This document shows positions 28,453 to 38,346 of a DNA stretch of 64,000 nt, piece by piece (position 1 is the stretch's first letter; every line of letters begins with the position of its first letter). The DNA is taken from assembly GCF_018717645.1 (NCBI RefSeq), contig NZ_JAFLHG010000009.1, positions 1-64,000 on the forward strand. Reading direction: 5' to 3'. Source of the stretch: Microbacterium flavum (lineage in GTDB: Bacteria; Actinomycetota; Actinomycetes; Actinomycetales; Microbacteriaceae). A program made the position numbers and the translations under genes. Below the pieces are notes generated by a model. The model was not told the DNA's origin. It ran no database searches and was given only the letters and a program-made list of their open reading frames with translations.

Positions 28453-29862
28453 ATGCCCATCCGCCCCCTCGCGCTGCGCATCGAGTGGGTCGATCCCGCC
28501 GAGCTGTATGTGCGGGGCCCGGCCCACGAGCCCCACGGCTTCTGGCTGGACGCGGGTCCGGATGCCGCGGAGGGATGGAGCCACCTCGGCGTGGGCACGC
28601 CTGCTGCGGAGCCGCCCCGCGATGCGCCGCTCGGGGATGCCGACCCGGGTGGCGACGCGGTCGGTGGGCCGTTCCGGGGTGGTTGGGTCGGCTGGATCGG
28701 CTACGACGGCGGCGCCTCGCGCGTCGGCGCACCGTCGACCACCGACACCGACACCGCCGCCGATACCGCCGCGCCGGACACCGCCGGGCTCCGCGTGACA
28801 CGCCTCATCGCCTTCGACCACAGCCGCGGCGAAGCGTGGCTCCTCGCCCCCGAGGACGAGCGAGCGGATGCCGAGGCGGAACTGCGGCGCTGGCGTTCCT
28901 CCACGCCGATGCGACCCCCGGCGGACGGGCTGGGCGTCGCGGTCGCGGCGCGGACCGCGCGGGCACGGCACACACCCGCCGAGTACGAAGACCTGATCTC
29001 CCGGTGCCGCGCCGCGATCCGCGCCGGGGATGCCTACCAGCTGTGCCTGACCACCCGATTCGAGGTCGCCAGCGATGCGCCCCTCGACCCGGTCGCGGTG
29101 TACCTCGCGCTGCGGGACGCGCTGCCGGCCCACCACGGCGGGATCATCCGGGTGGGGGTGCATGCGCTCCTCAGCGCCAGCCCCGAGCGGTTCCTCGAGG
29201 TCGCGCGGGGCATCGTCCGGACGCGCCCCATCAAGGGGACGCGGCCGCGCGGAACGGACCCCGCCGCTGACGGCGCCCTGGCGGCGGAGCTCGAGGCATC
29301 CGTCAAGGAACGCGCGGAGAACGTCATGATCGTGGATCTCATGCGCAATGATCTTCAGCGGGTCTGCCATCCGGGCTCCGTCGCGGCGGAGAAGCTCCTG
29401 GAGGTGGAGTCCTACCGCGCCGTGCACCAGCTCGTGAGCACCGTCGCGGGACGCCTGCTCCCCGGGACGACGCTCGGCGCGCTGCTGGATGCCACGTTCC
29501 CCGCGGGGAGTATGACGGGTGCGCCGAAGCTCTCCGCGATGACGATCCTCCACGCCCTCGAAGCCGCTCCCCGGGGTGTCTACGCCGGCTGCTTCGGATG
29601 GGTCGGGTCAGATGGCCGGCTCGACCTCGCCATGACGATCCGCTCGATCGTCCTGCACCCGCGAGGCGCGTACGTGGGCGCGGGCGGAGGCATCACCTGG
29701 CTGTCCGACGCCCGCGAGGAGGTCGCGGAGGTCGCGGTGAAGGCTCGAGGACCGCTCGGCGCGCTCGGCGCCGTCATCCCGTCGGGGTGGGTGAGCACGT
29801 CCGGTAATCTGGAGAAACGTGCGTGCACGTCTTCCCGCCCCAAGATTGGTCCTTCTCCATGA
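28453..29862 (+). CDS. pabB: Aminodeoxychorismate synthase component I
   Basis: Converts chorismate plus ammonia to 4-amino-4-deoxychorismate for folate. Of 469 residues the C-terminal chorismate-binding half holds [10 protein letters not shown] with K261; lysine here marks PabB, whereas anthranilate synthase has PIAGT. Later motifs are [13 protein letters not shown] and [11 protein letters not shown]. The amidotransferase (pabA) and lyase (pabC) are not next to it. The ATG lies six bases after TACTGT (28441-28446). The last ~25 residues look like read-through into the leuS leader; the TGA overlaps the leuS ATG. Confidence 0.92.
   Translation: MPIRPLALRIEWVDPAELYVRGPAHEPHGFWLDAGPDAAEGWSHLGVGTPAAEPPRDAPLGDADPGGDAVGGPFRGGWVGWIGYDGGASRVGAPSTTDTDTAADTAAPDTAGLRVTRLIAFDHSRGEAWLLAPEDERADAEAELRRWRSSTPMRPPADGLGVAVAARTARARHTPAEYEDLISRCRAAIRAGDAYQLCLTTRFEVASDAPLDPVAVYLALRDALPAHHGGIIRVGVHALLSASPERFLEVARGIVRTRPIKGTRPRGTDPAADGALAAELEASVKERAENVMIVDLMRNDLQRVCHPGSVAAEKLLEVESYRAVHQLVSTVAGRLLPGTTLGALLDATFPAGSMTGAPKLSAMTILHALEAAPRGVYAGCFGWVGSDGRLDLAMTIRSIVLHPRGAYVGAGGGITWLSDAREEVAEVAVKARGPLGALGAVIPSGWVSTSGNLEKRACTSSRPKIGPSP
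29805..29810 (+). promoter_or_regulatory. Possible leuS -10 box within the end of pabB
   Basis: TAATCT, followed by GGAGAAA. Transcription would begin just before the alternative leuS GTG start at 29823, or 40-odd bases before the ATG at 29859. Confidence 0.45.
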
Positions 29863-32438
29863 GCAGTCCCGCTGACACCGCCGCCGACTCCGGCGCGTTC
29901 GACACGCACGCCATCCAGGAGAAGTGGCAGCGGGCCTGGGCCGAGAAGGACCCGTTCCGCGCCGGCGGCGACGAGGACACGCGCCCCCGCAAGTACGTCC
30001 TCGGGATGTTCCCCTACCCGTCCGGGGATCTCCACATGGGTCACGCGGAGAACTACGCCTACGTCGACGTGGTCGCGCGCTTCTGGCGCCACCGGGGCTA
30101 CAACGTCCTGAACCCGATCGGCTGGGACAGCTTCGGGCTGCCCGCCGAGAACGCCGCCATCAAGGGCGGCGCGGGCTCCGACCCCCGCGAGTGGACGTAC
30201 GCCAACATCGACCAGCACAAGAAGAGCTTCCGCGAGTTCGGATCCTCCTACGACTGGAGCCGCGTCCTCCACACGTCGGACCCGGAGTACTACCGGTGGA
30301 ACCAGTGGCTGTTCCAGAAGCTCTACGAGAAGGGCCTCGCCTACCGCAAGGACGGCGTCGTCAACTGGGACCCGGTGGACCAGACCGTCCTCGCCAACGA
30401 GCAGGTCCTGCCCGACGGCACGTCCGAGCGCAGCGGCGCCGAGGTCGTGAAGAAGAAGCTCACGCAGTGGTACTTCAAGATCACCGACTACGCCGACCGG
30501 CTGCTCGACGACCTGAACCAGCTCGAAGGGTTCTGGCCGCACAAGGTGCTCCAGATGCAGCGCAACTGGATCGGCCGCTCGGTGGGCGCCGACATCGACT
30601 TCGAGATCGAGGGCCGCGACGAGAAGGTCACCGTCTTCTCCACCCGCCCCGACACCCTTCACGGGGCGACGTTCATGGTCGTCGCGCCCGACTCCGACCT
30701 CGCTGCCGAACTCGCCGCCGGTGCGCCCGATGACGCGCAGCAGCGCTTCCGCACCTACCTCAAGGCCGTGCAGAAGACGAGCGAGATCGAGCGGCAGACC
30801 ACCGACCGCCCGAAGACCGGTGTCTTCCTCGACCGCTATGCGGTCAACCCGATCAACGGGGTGCGCCTGCCGATCTGGGCCGCCGACTACGTCCTCGCCG
30901 ACTACGGGCACGGTGCGGTGATGGCCGTTCCCGCGCACGATCAGCGCGACCTCGACTTCGCGCGCGCGTTCGACCTGCCGGTCACCGTGGTCGTGGACAC
31001 GACGGCGCCCGTCACCGGGGCGATCCCGGTGATCGAGCTCGACGACGACGGCGTGCCGATCGACCCGGGCCCCCAGCTGGACGACATCGACCCGGCCGTC
31101 ACCGGGATCGCCCTCACGGGCGACGGTCGCCTGACGAACTCCGGATCGCTCAACGGCATGAGCAAGCGCACCGCGATCGCCCGAGTGATCGAAGAGCTCG
31201 AGGCATCCGGCACCGGCCGGGCGGCAAAGACCTACCGCCTCCGCGACTGGCTGATCTCCCGTCAGCGGTTCTGGGGTACGCCGATTCCCATGATCCACAC
31301 CGAGGACGGTCGGATCGTCCCGGTGCCGGAGGACCAGCTGCCGCTCCTCCTCCCGGACGCCCGCGGCCTCGACCTGAAGCCCAAGGGCGCATCGCCCCTG
31401 GGTGCGGCGACCGACTGGGTCCACACCGTCGACCCGGAGACGGGCGAGCCGGCGCTGCGCGACGCCGACACCATGGACACCTTCGTCGACAGCTCGTGGT
31501 ACTTCCTGCGCTTCCTCTCGCCCACGGATGCCACGGAGCCCTTCTCCGAGCGGCAGGCGCTGCGCTGGGCTCCCGTCGACTCCTACATCGGCGGCGTGGA
31601 GCACGCGATCCTCCACCTGCTGTACGCGCGCTTCATCACGAAGGTCCTCTTCGATCTCGGCATGATCGACTTCACCGAGCCGTTCTCCTCCCTCATCAAC
31701 CAGGGGATGGTCCTCCTCGGCGGATCGAAGATGTCCAAGAGCAAGGGCAACCTCGTCGAGTTCGCCTCGAGCATGGTCGAGCCGGGAGCCGATGCGAGCC
31801 GCGTCGCGATCGTGTTCGCCGGACCGGTCGAGGACGACATCAACTGGGAGGACGTCTCGACGACCGGCGCCCAGAAGTTCCTCGCGCGCGCCCTGCGCGT
31901 CGCGCACGATGTCGACAGCCCGGCGGATGTGGTCTGGGCCGAGGGCGACAAGGCTCTCCGCCGCGTGACGCACCGACTGTGGGCGGACGCCCCCGGGCTC
32001 GTCGAGCAGACCAAGTTCAACGTCGTCGTGGCGCGTCTCATGGAGCTCGTCAACGCGACGCGCAAGACGATCGACGGGCCCGCGGGGCCGAAGGATCCTG
32101 CCGTCCGCGAGGCCGCCGAGGCGGTCGCGATGATCCTGGACCTGTTCGCCCCGCACACGGCGGAGGAGATGTGGTCGGTGCTGGGGTACGAGCCGTTCGT
32201 CGGCCTCGCGACCTGGCGCCAGCCGGATCCGACGCTCCTCGTCGAGGAGTCGGTGACGGCGGTCGTTCAGATCGACGGCAAGGTCCGCAGCACCCTCAGC
32301 GTCCCCGCGCGGATCGGCGCCGACGAACTCGAGCAGCTCGCCCGGGGCGACGAGAAGGTGCTTCGCGCGCTCGCGGGGCGGGAGATCTCCCGCGCCGTCG
32401 TGCGCGCCCCGAAGGTCGTGAGCTTCACCACGTCCTGA
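29859..32438 (+). CDS. leuS: Leucyl-tRNA synthetase
   Basis: Class Ia synthetase that charges tRNA-Leu. The 859 residues contain H59-M-G-H62 in [11 protein letters not shown], a CP1 editing domain, and K624-M-S-K-S. I give ATG at 29859 (ATGA overlap with pabB), which starts close to the conserved [10 protein letters not shown]. An in-frame GTG at 29823 is a real alternative: it follows GGAG at 29811-29814 and TAATCT (29805-29810), a -10 box inside the pabB end, and would add 12 residues. No T-box is seen, unlike ileS. A hairpin follows the gene. Confidence 0.96.
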   Translation: MSSPADTAADSGAFDTHAIQEKWQRAWAEKDPFRAGGDEDTRPRKYVLGMFPYPSGDLHMGHAENYAYVDVVARFWRHRGYNVLNPIGWDSFGLPAENAAIKGGAGSDPREWTYANIDQHKKSFREFGSSYDWSRVLHTSDPEYYRWNQWLFQKLYEKGLAYRKDGVVNWDPVDQTVLANEQVLPDGTSERSGAEVVKKKLTQWYFKITDYADRLLDDLNQLEGFWPHKVLQMQRNWIGRSVGADIDFEIEGRDEKVTVFSTRPDTLHGATFMVVAPDSDLAAELAAGAPDDAQQRFRTYLKAVQKTSEIERQTTDRPKTGVFLDRYAVNPINGVRLPIWAADYVLADYGHGAVMAVPAHDQRDLDFARAFDLPVTVVVDTTAPVTGAIPVIELDDDGVPIDPGPQLDDIDPAVTGIALTGDGRLTNSGSLNGMSKRTAIARVIEELEASGTGRAAKTYRLRDWLISRQRFWGTPIPMIHTEDGRIVPVPEDQLPLLLPDARGLDLKPKGASPLGAATDWVHTVDPETGEPALRDADTMDTFVDSSWYFLRFLSPTDATEPFSERQALRWAPVDSYIGGVEHAILHLLYARFITKVLFDLGMIDFTEPFSSLINQGMVLLGGSKMSKSKGNLVEFASSMVEPGADASRVAIVFAGPVEDDINWEDVSTTGAQKFLARALRVAHDVDSPADVVWAEGDKALRRVTHRLWADAPGLVEQTKFNVVVARLMELVNATRKTIDGPAGPKDPAVREAAEAVAMILDLFAPHTAEEMWSVLGYEPFVGLATWRQPDPTLLVEESVTAVVQIDGKVRSTLSVPARIGADELEQLARGDEKVLRALAGREISRAVVRAPKVVSFTTS

Positions 32439-32489
32439 GGCGTCGTCGCGCTCTCCACAGGGGGGCGACGGCGGCGGTTGTCCACGGAT

Positions 32490-32519
32490 CGCCGCCCGGC
32501 GGATTCCCGGCGGGCGGCG
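32490..32519 (+). terminator. Hairpin after leuS
   Basis: CGCCGCCCG (32490-32498) and CGGGCGGCG (32511-32519), a perfect 9-bp GC stem in the 99-base gap between leuS and comEA. There is no T run. Confidence 0.5.
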
Positions 32520-32537
32520 CGCTGTCACAGTGTCGAG

Positions 32538-33137
32538 GTGAGCGGCGCGACCCTCGATAGACCCGCCCGGCGCACTCTCGGCGTCGGGGCGGCGATCGTG
32601 CTCGTGCTGGTCGCCGCGGCGGCGTCCGTGCTCATCGGCATCGTGCGGGGCGCGGGCGCACCCGACACCGCCGGCGAACAGGTCTCGGTCGCGACGGAGA
32701 GCGGCGGCCCGGCACTGCCCGCCGTCTACGTCCACGTCTTCGGCGCCGTCGGTCACCCGGGGCTGTACCGGCTGGAGGACGGCGCCCGCGTCGTGGACGT
32801 GATCGCGGCGGCCGGCGGTCTCTCGGCCGACGCGGAGGAGAGCGCCGTCAACCTCGCGCGACGGGTGACCGATGGAGAGCAGCTGCGGATCCCGGTGGCG
32901 GGGGAGGCCCCTCCCGCGACCGGAGCGCCGGGAGTCGCCTCCGACGGTCGCGTGAATCTGAACACCGCCGATGCCGCAGCGCTGGACACCCTGCCGCGGG
33001 TGGGGCCCGCGATCGCCGAGCGGATCATCCGCTGGCGGGAGGAGAACGGCTCCTTCACGAGCGTCGACGACCTGCTCTCGGTCCCGGGGATCGGCGACAA
33101 GATGCTCGCCTCCCTGCGCGATCTGGTGACGGTATGA
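32538..33137 (+). CDS. comEA: ComEA family DNA-binding competence protein
   Basis: Membrane-anchored receptor that binds incoming DNA outside the cell and hands it to ComEC. The 199 residues comprise an N-terminal anchor helix (A-I-V-L-V-L-V-A-A-A-A-S-V-L-I-G-I-V), an SLBB domain (V-Y-V-H-V-F-G-A-V-G-H-P-G) and a C-terminal helix-hairpin-helix pair: V-N-L-N-T-A-D-A-A-A-L-D-T-L-P, G-P-A-I-A-E-R-I and V-P-G-I-G-D-K. I chose GTG at 32538; an in-frame TTG at 32478 would add 20 residues over a hairpin. It overlaps comEC as ATGA. No other transformation genes are nearby. Confidence 0.92.
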   Translation: MSGATLDRPARRTLGVGAAIVLVLVAAAASVLIGIVRGAGAPDTAGEQVSVATESGGPALPAVYVHVFGAVGHPGLYRLEDGARVVDVIAAAGGLSADAEESAVNLARRVTDGEQLRIPVAGEAPPATGAPGVASDGRVNLNTADAAALDTLPRVGPAIAERIIRWREENGSFTSVDDLLSVPGIGDKMLASLRDLVTV

Positions 33138-35566
33138 CCCGGGGAGCCGCCGCGACCAGCCGGACCATCGCGCGCCCGCAGTCTGCCCGCGACGCACCCA
33201 CGCCCCGGCCGACGCCGAGCCTCCAGCGTCTCCGCCGGAGGGATGCCCGGATGGTTCCCGTCGCCGCGGCATCGTGGGCTGCGGCCGCGTTCGCAACGCT
33301 CTCTCCCGGAGCCGCGGCACCCGCGGCGACAGGACTGTGGGCGGCCACCGCCGTGCTCCTCCTCCTCGCCCTGCGCCGAGGGGGTCGGGGCCGGAACGGA
33401 TGCGCCGTGGCGGCCATCGCGCTTGCCGCCGCGGCGGCCGTCTGCACCCACGTCGCGGCCGCCGCACCCGTACGGGAGGAGCTCTCCGCTGTCGAGATGG
33501 ATGGCGGACGCGCGCTGACCGTGGAGGTGCGAGTCGTCGGCAAGGTCGAGACGGATGCCCGGGGATTCCGCTTCGACGGCACGCTCGTCAGCGTCCGGCG
33601 CGGGCAGGACAGGGAGGGGGAGAAGCGCTTCCCCGGCGGTGTTCCCGTCCTCGTGCGCGTTCCGGCGGTGGCCTCGGACCTCGACCTGGGCTCGCTGGTG
33701 AAGGCGCGCGGAACCGCGTGGCCGAGCGAGCCGGGGCGACGGGCCGTGCTCGTCGTCGACGCGGCGGAACAGCCGACGGTCATCGAGCCCGCCGCGGGCC
33801 CGCTCGCCGCGGCCGCTGCGCTCCGACGAGGTCTCGTCGACCTCACGACGTCGCTCCCGGCTCCCGGCGGCGGCCTCATCGCCGGGCTCGCGGTCGGCGA
33901 CACGAGCGCCGTGACCCCCGAGCTGGATGCCGCGATGAAGGCGTCCTCGCTGTCCCACCTCACCGCCGTCTCCGGGGCGAACTGCGCGCTCGTGGTCGCC
34001 GGGGCGTTCGGTCTCGCGGCGGCGGTGCGCCTGCGCAGGGCCGTGAGGGTCGGAGCGGGTCTTTCCGCCCTCATCGCCTTCGTGGTCCTCGTGACGCCCG
34101 AGCCGAGCGTCGTGCGGGCGGCCGCGATGGCGGCCATCGCCATGCTCGGCATCCTGCTCGGGCGCCCGGGGGCCGGGCTCTCCCTGCTCACGACAGCGGT
34201 GGCGATTCTGCTCGTGAGCGACCCGTGGCTCGCGCTGTCGCTCGGCTTCGCGCTGTCGAGTGCCGCGACCGGCGCCCTCCTCGTCGGAGCGGGGCCTCTG
34301 GCCGACGGTCTCGCCCGCTGGATGCCGCGGGCGCTCGCCCTCGGCATCTCCGTGCCGCTCGCCGCGCAGCTGGCCTGCGGACCCCTCATCGTCCTCATCG
34401 CACCGCAGTTGTCGGTGTACGGCGTGGCGGCCAACCTGCTGGCCGCACCCGCAGCGCCGGTCGGGACGATCGTGGGACTGGCGGCGTGTCTGACGGCGGG
34501 CATCCCGTACCTCGGCACCGGGCTCGCGGCCCTCGCCTGGCTCCCGGCGACGTGGATCGCGGGAACCGCCACGACGTTCGCGGGCCTGCCGGGGAGCGTC
34601 GTCGCCTGGCCGCAGGGCGTGGGCGGGCTCGTCGCGCTGGCCGTGCTCGGGGCGGCGGTTTCCGCCCTGGTGGTGCCCACCCGGCCGCGCGTCCGCATCG
34701 CCGCCGCCTGGACGATCGCCGCGGCGGTGGGCATCGGCGTTGCGCTGGGTCCGGTCGCGGACACGGTGGAGCGGACGCGATTGCCGACCGCGTGGGCGAT
34801 CGCGGCGTGCGACATCGGGCAGGGCGATGCCGTCGTCGTCCGCGCCGGCAGGTCGATCGCGCTCATCGACACGGGTCCGGACCCTGCGCTCCTGGAGCGC
34901 TGTCTCGCCCGCCTCGACGTCTCCCACATCGACCTCCTCGTGCTGACGCACTTCGACCTCGACCACGTCGGCGGGGTCGCGGCCGTCCGCGGACGGGCGG
35001 GGACCGTCCTCCACGGGCCCTCATCCGGCCCCGAGGACGACCGCATGATCGCCGACCTCGCGGCGGAGGGCGCGCGGCCGGTCCAGGCGCTGCGGGGGAT
35101 GACGGGGACGCTGGGCCCGGCCCGCTGGCGCATCCTCTGGCCGAAGCCCGCGATCCCGGGCGGCAACGATGCGAGCGTCGTCGTCGAGATCGAGGGCGGC
35201 GGCGTCCCGGCATCTGTCTACCTCGGCGATCTCTCCCAGGAGGGGCAGCGGGCGATGTCCACGGGCGCGGTCCTCTTGGACCGCTACGACGTCGTGAAGG
35301 TCGCCCATCACGGCAGCGCCGATCAGGATCCCTCCTTCTACGCGCGCCTCCGGCCAGCGGTCGCCCTCGTCTCGGTGGGGGAGCGGAACACGTACGGGCA
35401 CCCCCGGCAGGAGACCCTGGCCATGCTCGCCCTGGTCGGCGCGCAGACGCTCCGCACCGACCAGGGCGGCCTCAGCGTCGTGTGGCGCGACGGTGAGGGA
35501 CTCCGCCGCTGGCAGGACCGCGCCCCGTCCGCGGCGCCCGCACCCGCTGTCGGGAGTGCTGGGTAG
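33134..35566 (+). CDS. comEC: ComEC/Rec2 DNA-uptake channel
   Basis: Polytopic inner-membrane channel for single-stranded DNA import. The 810 residues show an N-terminal OB-like region (V-R-V-V-G-K-V-E-T-D), the Competence domain with many helices (L-T-A-V-S-G-A-N-C-A-L-V near residue 277), and a C-terminal metallo-beta-lactamase domain: D-I-G-Q-G-D-A-V near 560, then T-H-F-D-L-D-H-V-G-G and V-A-H-H-G-S. The usual THxHxDH metal motif reads T-H-F-D-L-D-H, with aspartate where histidine is common, as in many ComEC proteins. The TAG stop overlaps the -10 box of holA. Confidence 0.94.
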   Translation: MTRGAAATSRTIARPQSARDAPTPRPTPSLQRLRRRDARMVPVAAASWAAAAFATLSPGAAAPAATGLWAATAVLLLLALRRGGRGRNGCAVAAIALAAAAAVCTHVAAAAPVREELSAVEMDGGRALTVEVRVVGKVETDARGFRFDGTLVSVRRGQDREGEKRFPGGVPVLVRVPAVASDLDLGSLVKARGTAWPSEPGRRAVLVVDAAEQPTVIEPAAGPLAAAAALRRGLVDLTTSLPAPGGGLIAGLAVGDTSAVTPELDAAMKASSLSHLTAVSGANCALVVAGAFGLAAAVRLRRAVRVGAGLSALIAFVVLVTPEPSVVRAAAMAAIAMLGILLGRPGAGLSLLTTAVAILLVSDPWLALSLGFALSSAATGALLVGAGPLADGLARWMPRALALGISVPLAAQLACGPLIVLIAPQLSVYGVAANLLAAPAAPVGTIVGLAACLTAGIPYLGTGLAALAWLPATWIAGTATTFAGLPGSVVAWPQGVGGLVALAVLGAAVSALVVPTRPRVRIAAAWTIAAAVGIGVALGPVADTVERTRLPTAWAIAACDIGQGDAVVVRAGRSIALIDTGPDPALLERCLARLDVSHIDLLVLTHFDLDHVGGVAAVRGRAGTVLHGPSSGPEDDRMIADLAAEGARPVQALRGMTGTLGPARWRILWPKPAIPGGNDASVVVEIEGGGVPASVYLGDLSQEGQRAMSTGAVLLDRYDVVKVAHHGSADQDPSFYARLRPAVALVSVGERNTYGHPRQETLAMLALVGAQTLRTDQGGLSVVWRDGEGLRRWQDRAPSAAPAPAVGSAG

Positions 35567-35569
35567 GCT
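35564..35569 (+). promoter_or_regulatory. holA -10 box that includes the comEC stop codon
   Basis: TAGGCT; its TAG ends comEC. Six bases (GAGAGC) separate it from the holA ATG, so a leaderless holA mRNA is expected in addition to read-through from comEC. Confidence 0.6.
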
Positions 35570-35575
35570 GAGAGC

Positions 35576-36610
35576 ATGAGCCCCGCGCCGCGCCGAGCAG
35601 CCTCCCGCCCGGCATCCGCGATCCCTCAGATCTCCTGGCGCGCCCCGCAGCCGGCGCCCGTGGTGCTCGTATCGGGGCCCGAGGAGGTGTGCGCGGAACG
35701 CGCGATCGCCGGGCTGCGAGACTACCTGCGCGCGGAGGATGAGAGTCTCGAGGTCTCCGACCTCCGCGCCGACGACTACGCAGCCGGCAGCCTCCTGGGT
35801 CTCACCTCGCCGTCGCTGTTCGGCGAACCGCGCCTCGTGCGCGTCTCCGGCGTCGAGAAGTGCTCCGACACCTTCCTCGCCGAGGCCCTCGCCTACATCA
35901 CCGCCCCCCAGGAGGGCGCGACCGTCGTCCTGCGGCATACGTCTGCGAGCGTCCGCGGCAAGAAGCTCCTCGATGCGATCCGCGCGGGTCAGGGCGCGGG
36001 GGTCGAGATCGCCTGCCCCGCGGTGAAGCGCGACTCCGACCGGTTCGATTTCGCCGCGGGAGAGTTCCAGGCCGCCCGCAAGAAGATCGCCCCCTTGGCG
36101 CTCCGAGCCCTTGTGGGAGCATTCAACGACGACCTCACCGAGCTCGCGGCGGCGTGCCAGCAGCTCATCTCCGACGTGCCGGGGGACATCAGCGAGGAGG
36201 TGGTCGAGCGCTACTACGGCGGCCGGGTGGAGACGTCGGCGTTCACGGTCGCGGACACCGCCATCGCCGGGCGCTACGGCGACGCCCTCGTGGCCCTTCG
36301 TCACGCGCTCGCCAGCGGGGCCGATCCCGTGCCGCTCGTCGCGGCGATCGCATCGAAGCTGCGGACCATGGCACGCGTCGCCGGCAGCCGGGAGCCGGCG
36401 GGCGCGCTGGCCGCACGGCTCGGGATGAAGGACTGGCAGGTCGACCGCGCCCGTCGCGACCTCACCGGCTGGAACGAGACGTCGCTCGGAACGGCCATCC
36501 AGGCGGCGGCGCGGGCGGATGCCGAGGTCAAGGGCGCCTCGCGGGACCCCGTGTTCGCGGTCGAACGACTCGTCACCGTGATCGCGACACGCGCCCCGTT
36601 CGGCGCCTGA
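35576..36610 (+). CDS. holA: DNA polymerase III delta subunit
   Basis: Clamp-loader subunit that opens the sliding clamp. The 344 residues match HolA by V-L-V-S-G-P-E-E near the start (a degenerate P-loop), D-Y-A-A-G-S-L-L-G-L-T-S-P-S-L-F-G-E-P-R and the central F-N-D-D-L-T-E-L-A-A-A-C-Q-Q-L, with a C-terminal helical collar domain. It follows comEC, a common bacterial order. A strong terminator follows. Confidence 0.95.
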   Translation: MSPAPRRAASRPASAIPQISWRAPQPAPVVLVSGPEEVCAERAIAGLRDYLRAEDESLEVSDLRADDYAAGSLLGLTSPSLFGEPRLVRVSGVEKCSDTFLAEALAYITAPQEGATVVLRHTSASVRGKKLLDAIRAGQGAGVEIACPAVKRDSDRFDFAAGEFQAARKKIAPLALRALVGAFNDDLTELAAACQQLISDVPGDISEEVVERYYGGRVETSAFTVADTAIAGRYGDALVALRHALASGADPVPLVAAIASKLRTMARVAGSREPAGALAARLGMKDWQVDRARRDLTGWNETSLGTAIQAAARADAEVKGASRDPVFAVERLVTVIATRAPFGA

Positions 36611-36642
36611 GGCGCTCCGGCGCTCGCGCCCCGGTCCACCGC

Positions 36643-36681
36643 GAAGGGCCCCGGCCCGCCGAAGCGGGGCCGGGGCCCTTC
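36643..36681. terminator. Strong hairpin after holA
   Basis: GAAGGGCCCCGGCCC pairs with GGGCCGGGGCCCTTC (15 bp) around a 9-base loop, in the 107-base gap between holA and a converging gene. It can act in both directions. Confidence 0.85.
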
Positions 36682-36717
36682 GTCAGGACGGGGTCGCCCT
36701 GCGTATCACGAGTGATC

Positions 36718-37224
36718 TCAGGCGCGCGGCGCGTCCGAATCGGTGGCCGTGTCGGGGGCGACCTCGGCATCCGGGGCCGTCTCGTCGGCGGTACCGAACT
36801 CGATCTCCGGCTCGTCCGCGACCGTGGCGGGGGCCGTGGCAGGGGCCGCAGCGGCACGCGCCTCGGCGCGCGAGGCAGGCGCGTCCACGACGGGCTCGCT
36901 CTCCCACACCGGAGCAGCGGTGACGTCAGCGACCTCGACCGCCTCGACGGCCGGAACGGCGCGCGCACCGACGGCCGCGCTGAGGGCGCCGAGGGTCAGC
37001 GCGAGCGCCAGACCCACGAGCCCGACGCCGACGAGGATGGCTCCGACCACGGCCCAGGTCTGACCGGCGTACACCTCGACACCGGTGGCGCTGCCGTCGG
37101 TGAGGGTGGCGGCCATGACCGAGAGCTTCATGATGAGCAGGGTGGCGCCGCCGGCGATCGCGGCGAGGGATCCCGCCACGAGCACCCAGAACGGGATGCT
37201 GCGGCTGAGGCGGGTGGTGGGCAT
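36718..37224 (-). CDS. Two-helix membrane protein with Ala/Pro/acidic tail
   Basis: A 168-residue protein of unknown function. Two hydrophobic helices (W-V-L-V-A-G-S-L-A-A-I-A-G-G-A near residues 13-27, and V-V-G-A-I-L-V-G-V-G-L-V-G-L-A-L-A near 60-76) are followed by about 85 low-complexity residues rich in A, E, D, P and V. ATG at 37224 is preceded by AAGGAG six bases upstream and begins M-P-T-T-R; the open frame extends upstream but without a better ribosome site. It lies 84 bases after ctaA on the same strand. Confidence 0.75.
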   Translation of the reverse strand: MPTTRLSRSIPFWVLVAGSLAAIAGGATLLIMKLSVMAATLTDGSATGVEVYAGQTWAVVGAILVGVGLVGLALALTLGALSAAVGARAVPAVEAVEVADVTAAPVWESEPVVDAPASRAEARAAAAPATAPATVADEPEIEFGTADETAPDAEVAPDTATDSDAPRA

Positions 37225-37308
37225 GCGGAACTCCTTCATGTCGTGCCGCCTCGTTCGATGCGGCATCTCGACTATCTGCGAACCGCCCGAGAGCGGGCGA
37301 TGCTCCAC

Positions 37309-38286
37309 CTATGATCCCGCTGTGGAGCCGTCCGCGAAAGTCAGGGTGGCGCGCGGCGCCTTCAGGTGCATCACGACGGCGGTCATGGCGGCGACGAGCG
37401 ACACCGCGAGGACCATGTGGATGTTCACGAGGGCGATCGGCAGGCCGGTGCGCGCCTGCCAGAGCCCGACGACGATCTGCAGCGCCTCCACACCCAGGAG
37501 GAGCCCGCTCCACAGCGGCAGACGCAGCACCGTCGGCATCCGGAACGATCCGGCGAAGACGAGAAGCGTGAGCGCGAAGAGGATGTACGCCGGCCAGCTG
37601 TGCACGTGCTGCCAGAGGATCGGGTCGAGGCCGTTGCGGGCAGCCTCGTCATCACCGGCGTGCGGGCCGGACCCGGTGAGCAGGATCCCGATCACCACCG
37701 TCACCACGACGAAGACGCTCGTCACGTGGACGAGAAGGGCGAAGCGCTGCGGCACCGCCCGACGGCGCGGACCGGGCTCCGCGTACACGCGGACGACGTA
37801 GGCGGCGGATACCGCGACGAGGGCGGCGGAGATCAGGAAGTGCAGCCCGACGATCGCCGGGTGGAGGTGGAGCCAGACCGTGACTCCGCCGATGACAGCC
37901 TGCAGGATGATCCCGATCCCGACCGCGAGCGTGAGCCGCGGCAGTTCGGGCCGGGCGTTCCACAGCCGCACGACGGAGAGGAACGCGAGGAGCGCCACGA
38001 TCACGAGGACACCGGTCAGCGTCCGGTTGCCGAACTCGATCAGGCCGTGGATGCCGAGCTCCGGCGTCGGGACGAGCGATTCCGCCGTGCAGGTGGGCCA
38101 CGTCTCGCAGCCCATGCCGGATCCGGTGAGGCGGACGAGCCCGCCCGTTCCGACGATGCCGATGTTCGTCACGAGGACGAGCCACGCCATCACGCGGGTG
38201 TAGCGGGTCACGACGGGGGGCATCAGCGCGTCGCGCAGCGCGGTGCGCTCCGAGGCCTGGGCCGGTGCGGCGGGCGCGTGGGACAT
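37309..38286 (-). CDS. ctaA: Heme A synthase (CtaA/Cox15)
   Basis: Oxidises the methyl group of heme O to make heme A for aa3-type cytochrome oxidase. The 325 residues form eight membrane helices; the heme-ligand motifs are I-E-F-G-N-R-T-L-T-G (the E-x-x-x-R pattern), H in L-H-F-L-I-S, and the C-terminal H-V-H-S-W and N-I-H-M-V. The extracellular pair C-E-T-W-P-T-C is present, as in the bacterial two-cysteine type. ATG at 38286 has a GGAGG site. Its upstream region holds a long inverted repeat; sufB is divergent. Confidence 0.95.
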   Translation of the reverse strand: MSHAPAAPAQASERTALRDALMPPVVTRYTRVMAWLVLVTNIGIVGTGGLVRLTGSGMGCETWPTCTAESLVPTPELGIHGLIEFGNRTLTGVLVIVALLAFLSVVRLWNARPELPRLTLAVGIGIILQAVIGGVTVWLHLHPAIVGLHFLISAALVAVSAAYVVRVYAEPGPRRRAVPQRFALLVHVTSVFVVVTVVIGILLTGSGPHAGDDEAARNGLDPILWQHVHSWPAYILFALTLLVFAGSFRMPTVLRLPLWSGLLLGVEALQIVVGLWQARTGLPIALVNIHMVLAVSLVAAMTAVVMHLKAPRATLTFADGSTAGS

Positions 38287-38306
38287 GGGTGTCGCCTCCA
38301 GGGGAT

Positions 38307-38346
38307 GCGCCTCCGTCGGGGCGCGGCCGCGCCCCGACGGGGGCGC
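38307..38346. repeat. 40-nt near-perfect inverted repeat between ctaA and sufB
   Basis: The centre, 38313-38340, is a perfect 28-bp palindrome: CCGTCGGGGCGCGG followed by its exact reverse complement. Six more pairs (one G-U) extend it to 40 bases. It begins 20 bases upstream of the ctaA start codon, so it would lie in the ctaA 5' leader as a very stable hairpin if transcription starts near the TAGACT at 38400-38405 (leftward). Confidence 0.85.

Noticed and set aside
28441..29862. Anthranilate synthase component I (trpE) as identity of the chorismate enzyme
   Set aside because: The diagnostic motif is PIKGT with lysine, which marks aminodeoxychorismate synthase; TrpE has PIAGT, and no trp genes are near.
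32453..32488. Two DnaA-box-like sequences (CTCTCCACA and TTGTCCACG) after leuS
   Set aside because: Neither is a perfect TTGTCCACA box and there are no others; dnaA/dnaN/oriC genes are absent, so this is not an origin.
29580..33467. 1295-residue open frame antisense to leuS and comEA
   Set aside because: A mirror of two well-supported genes, low complexity, and it crosses gene borders with no start signal.
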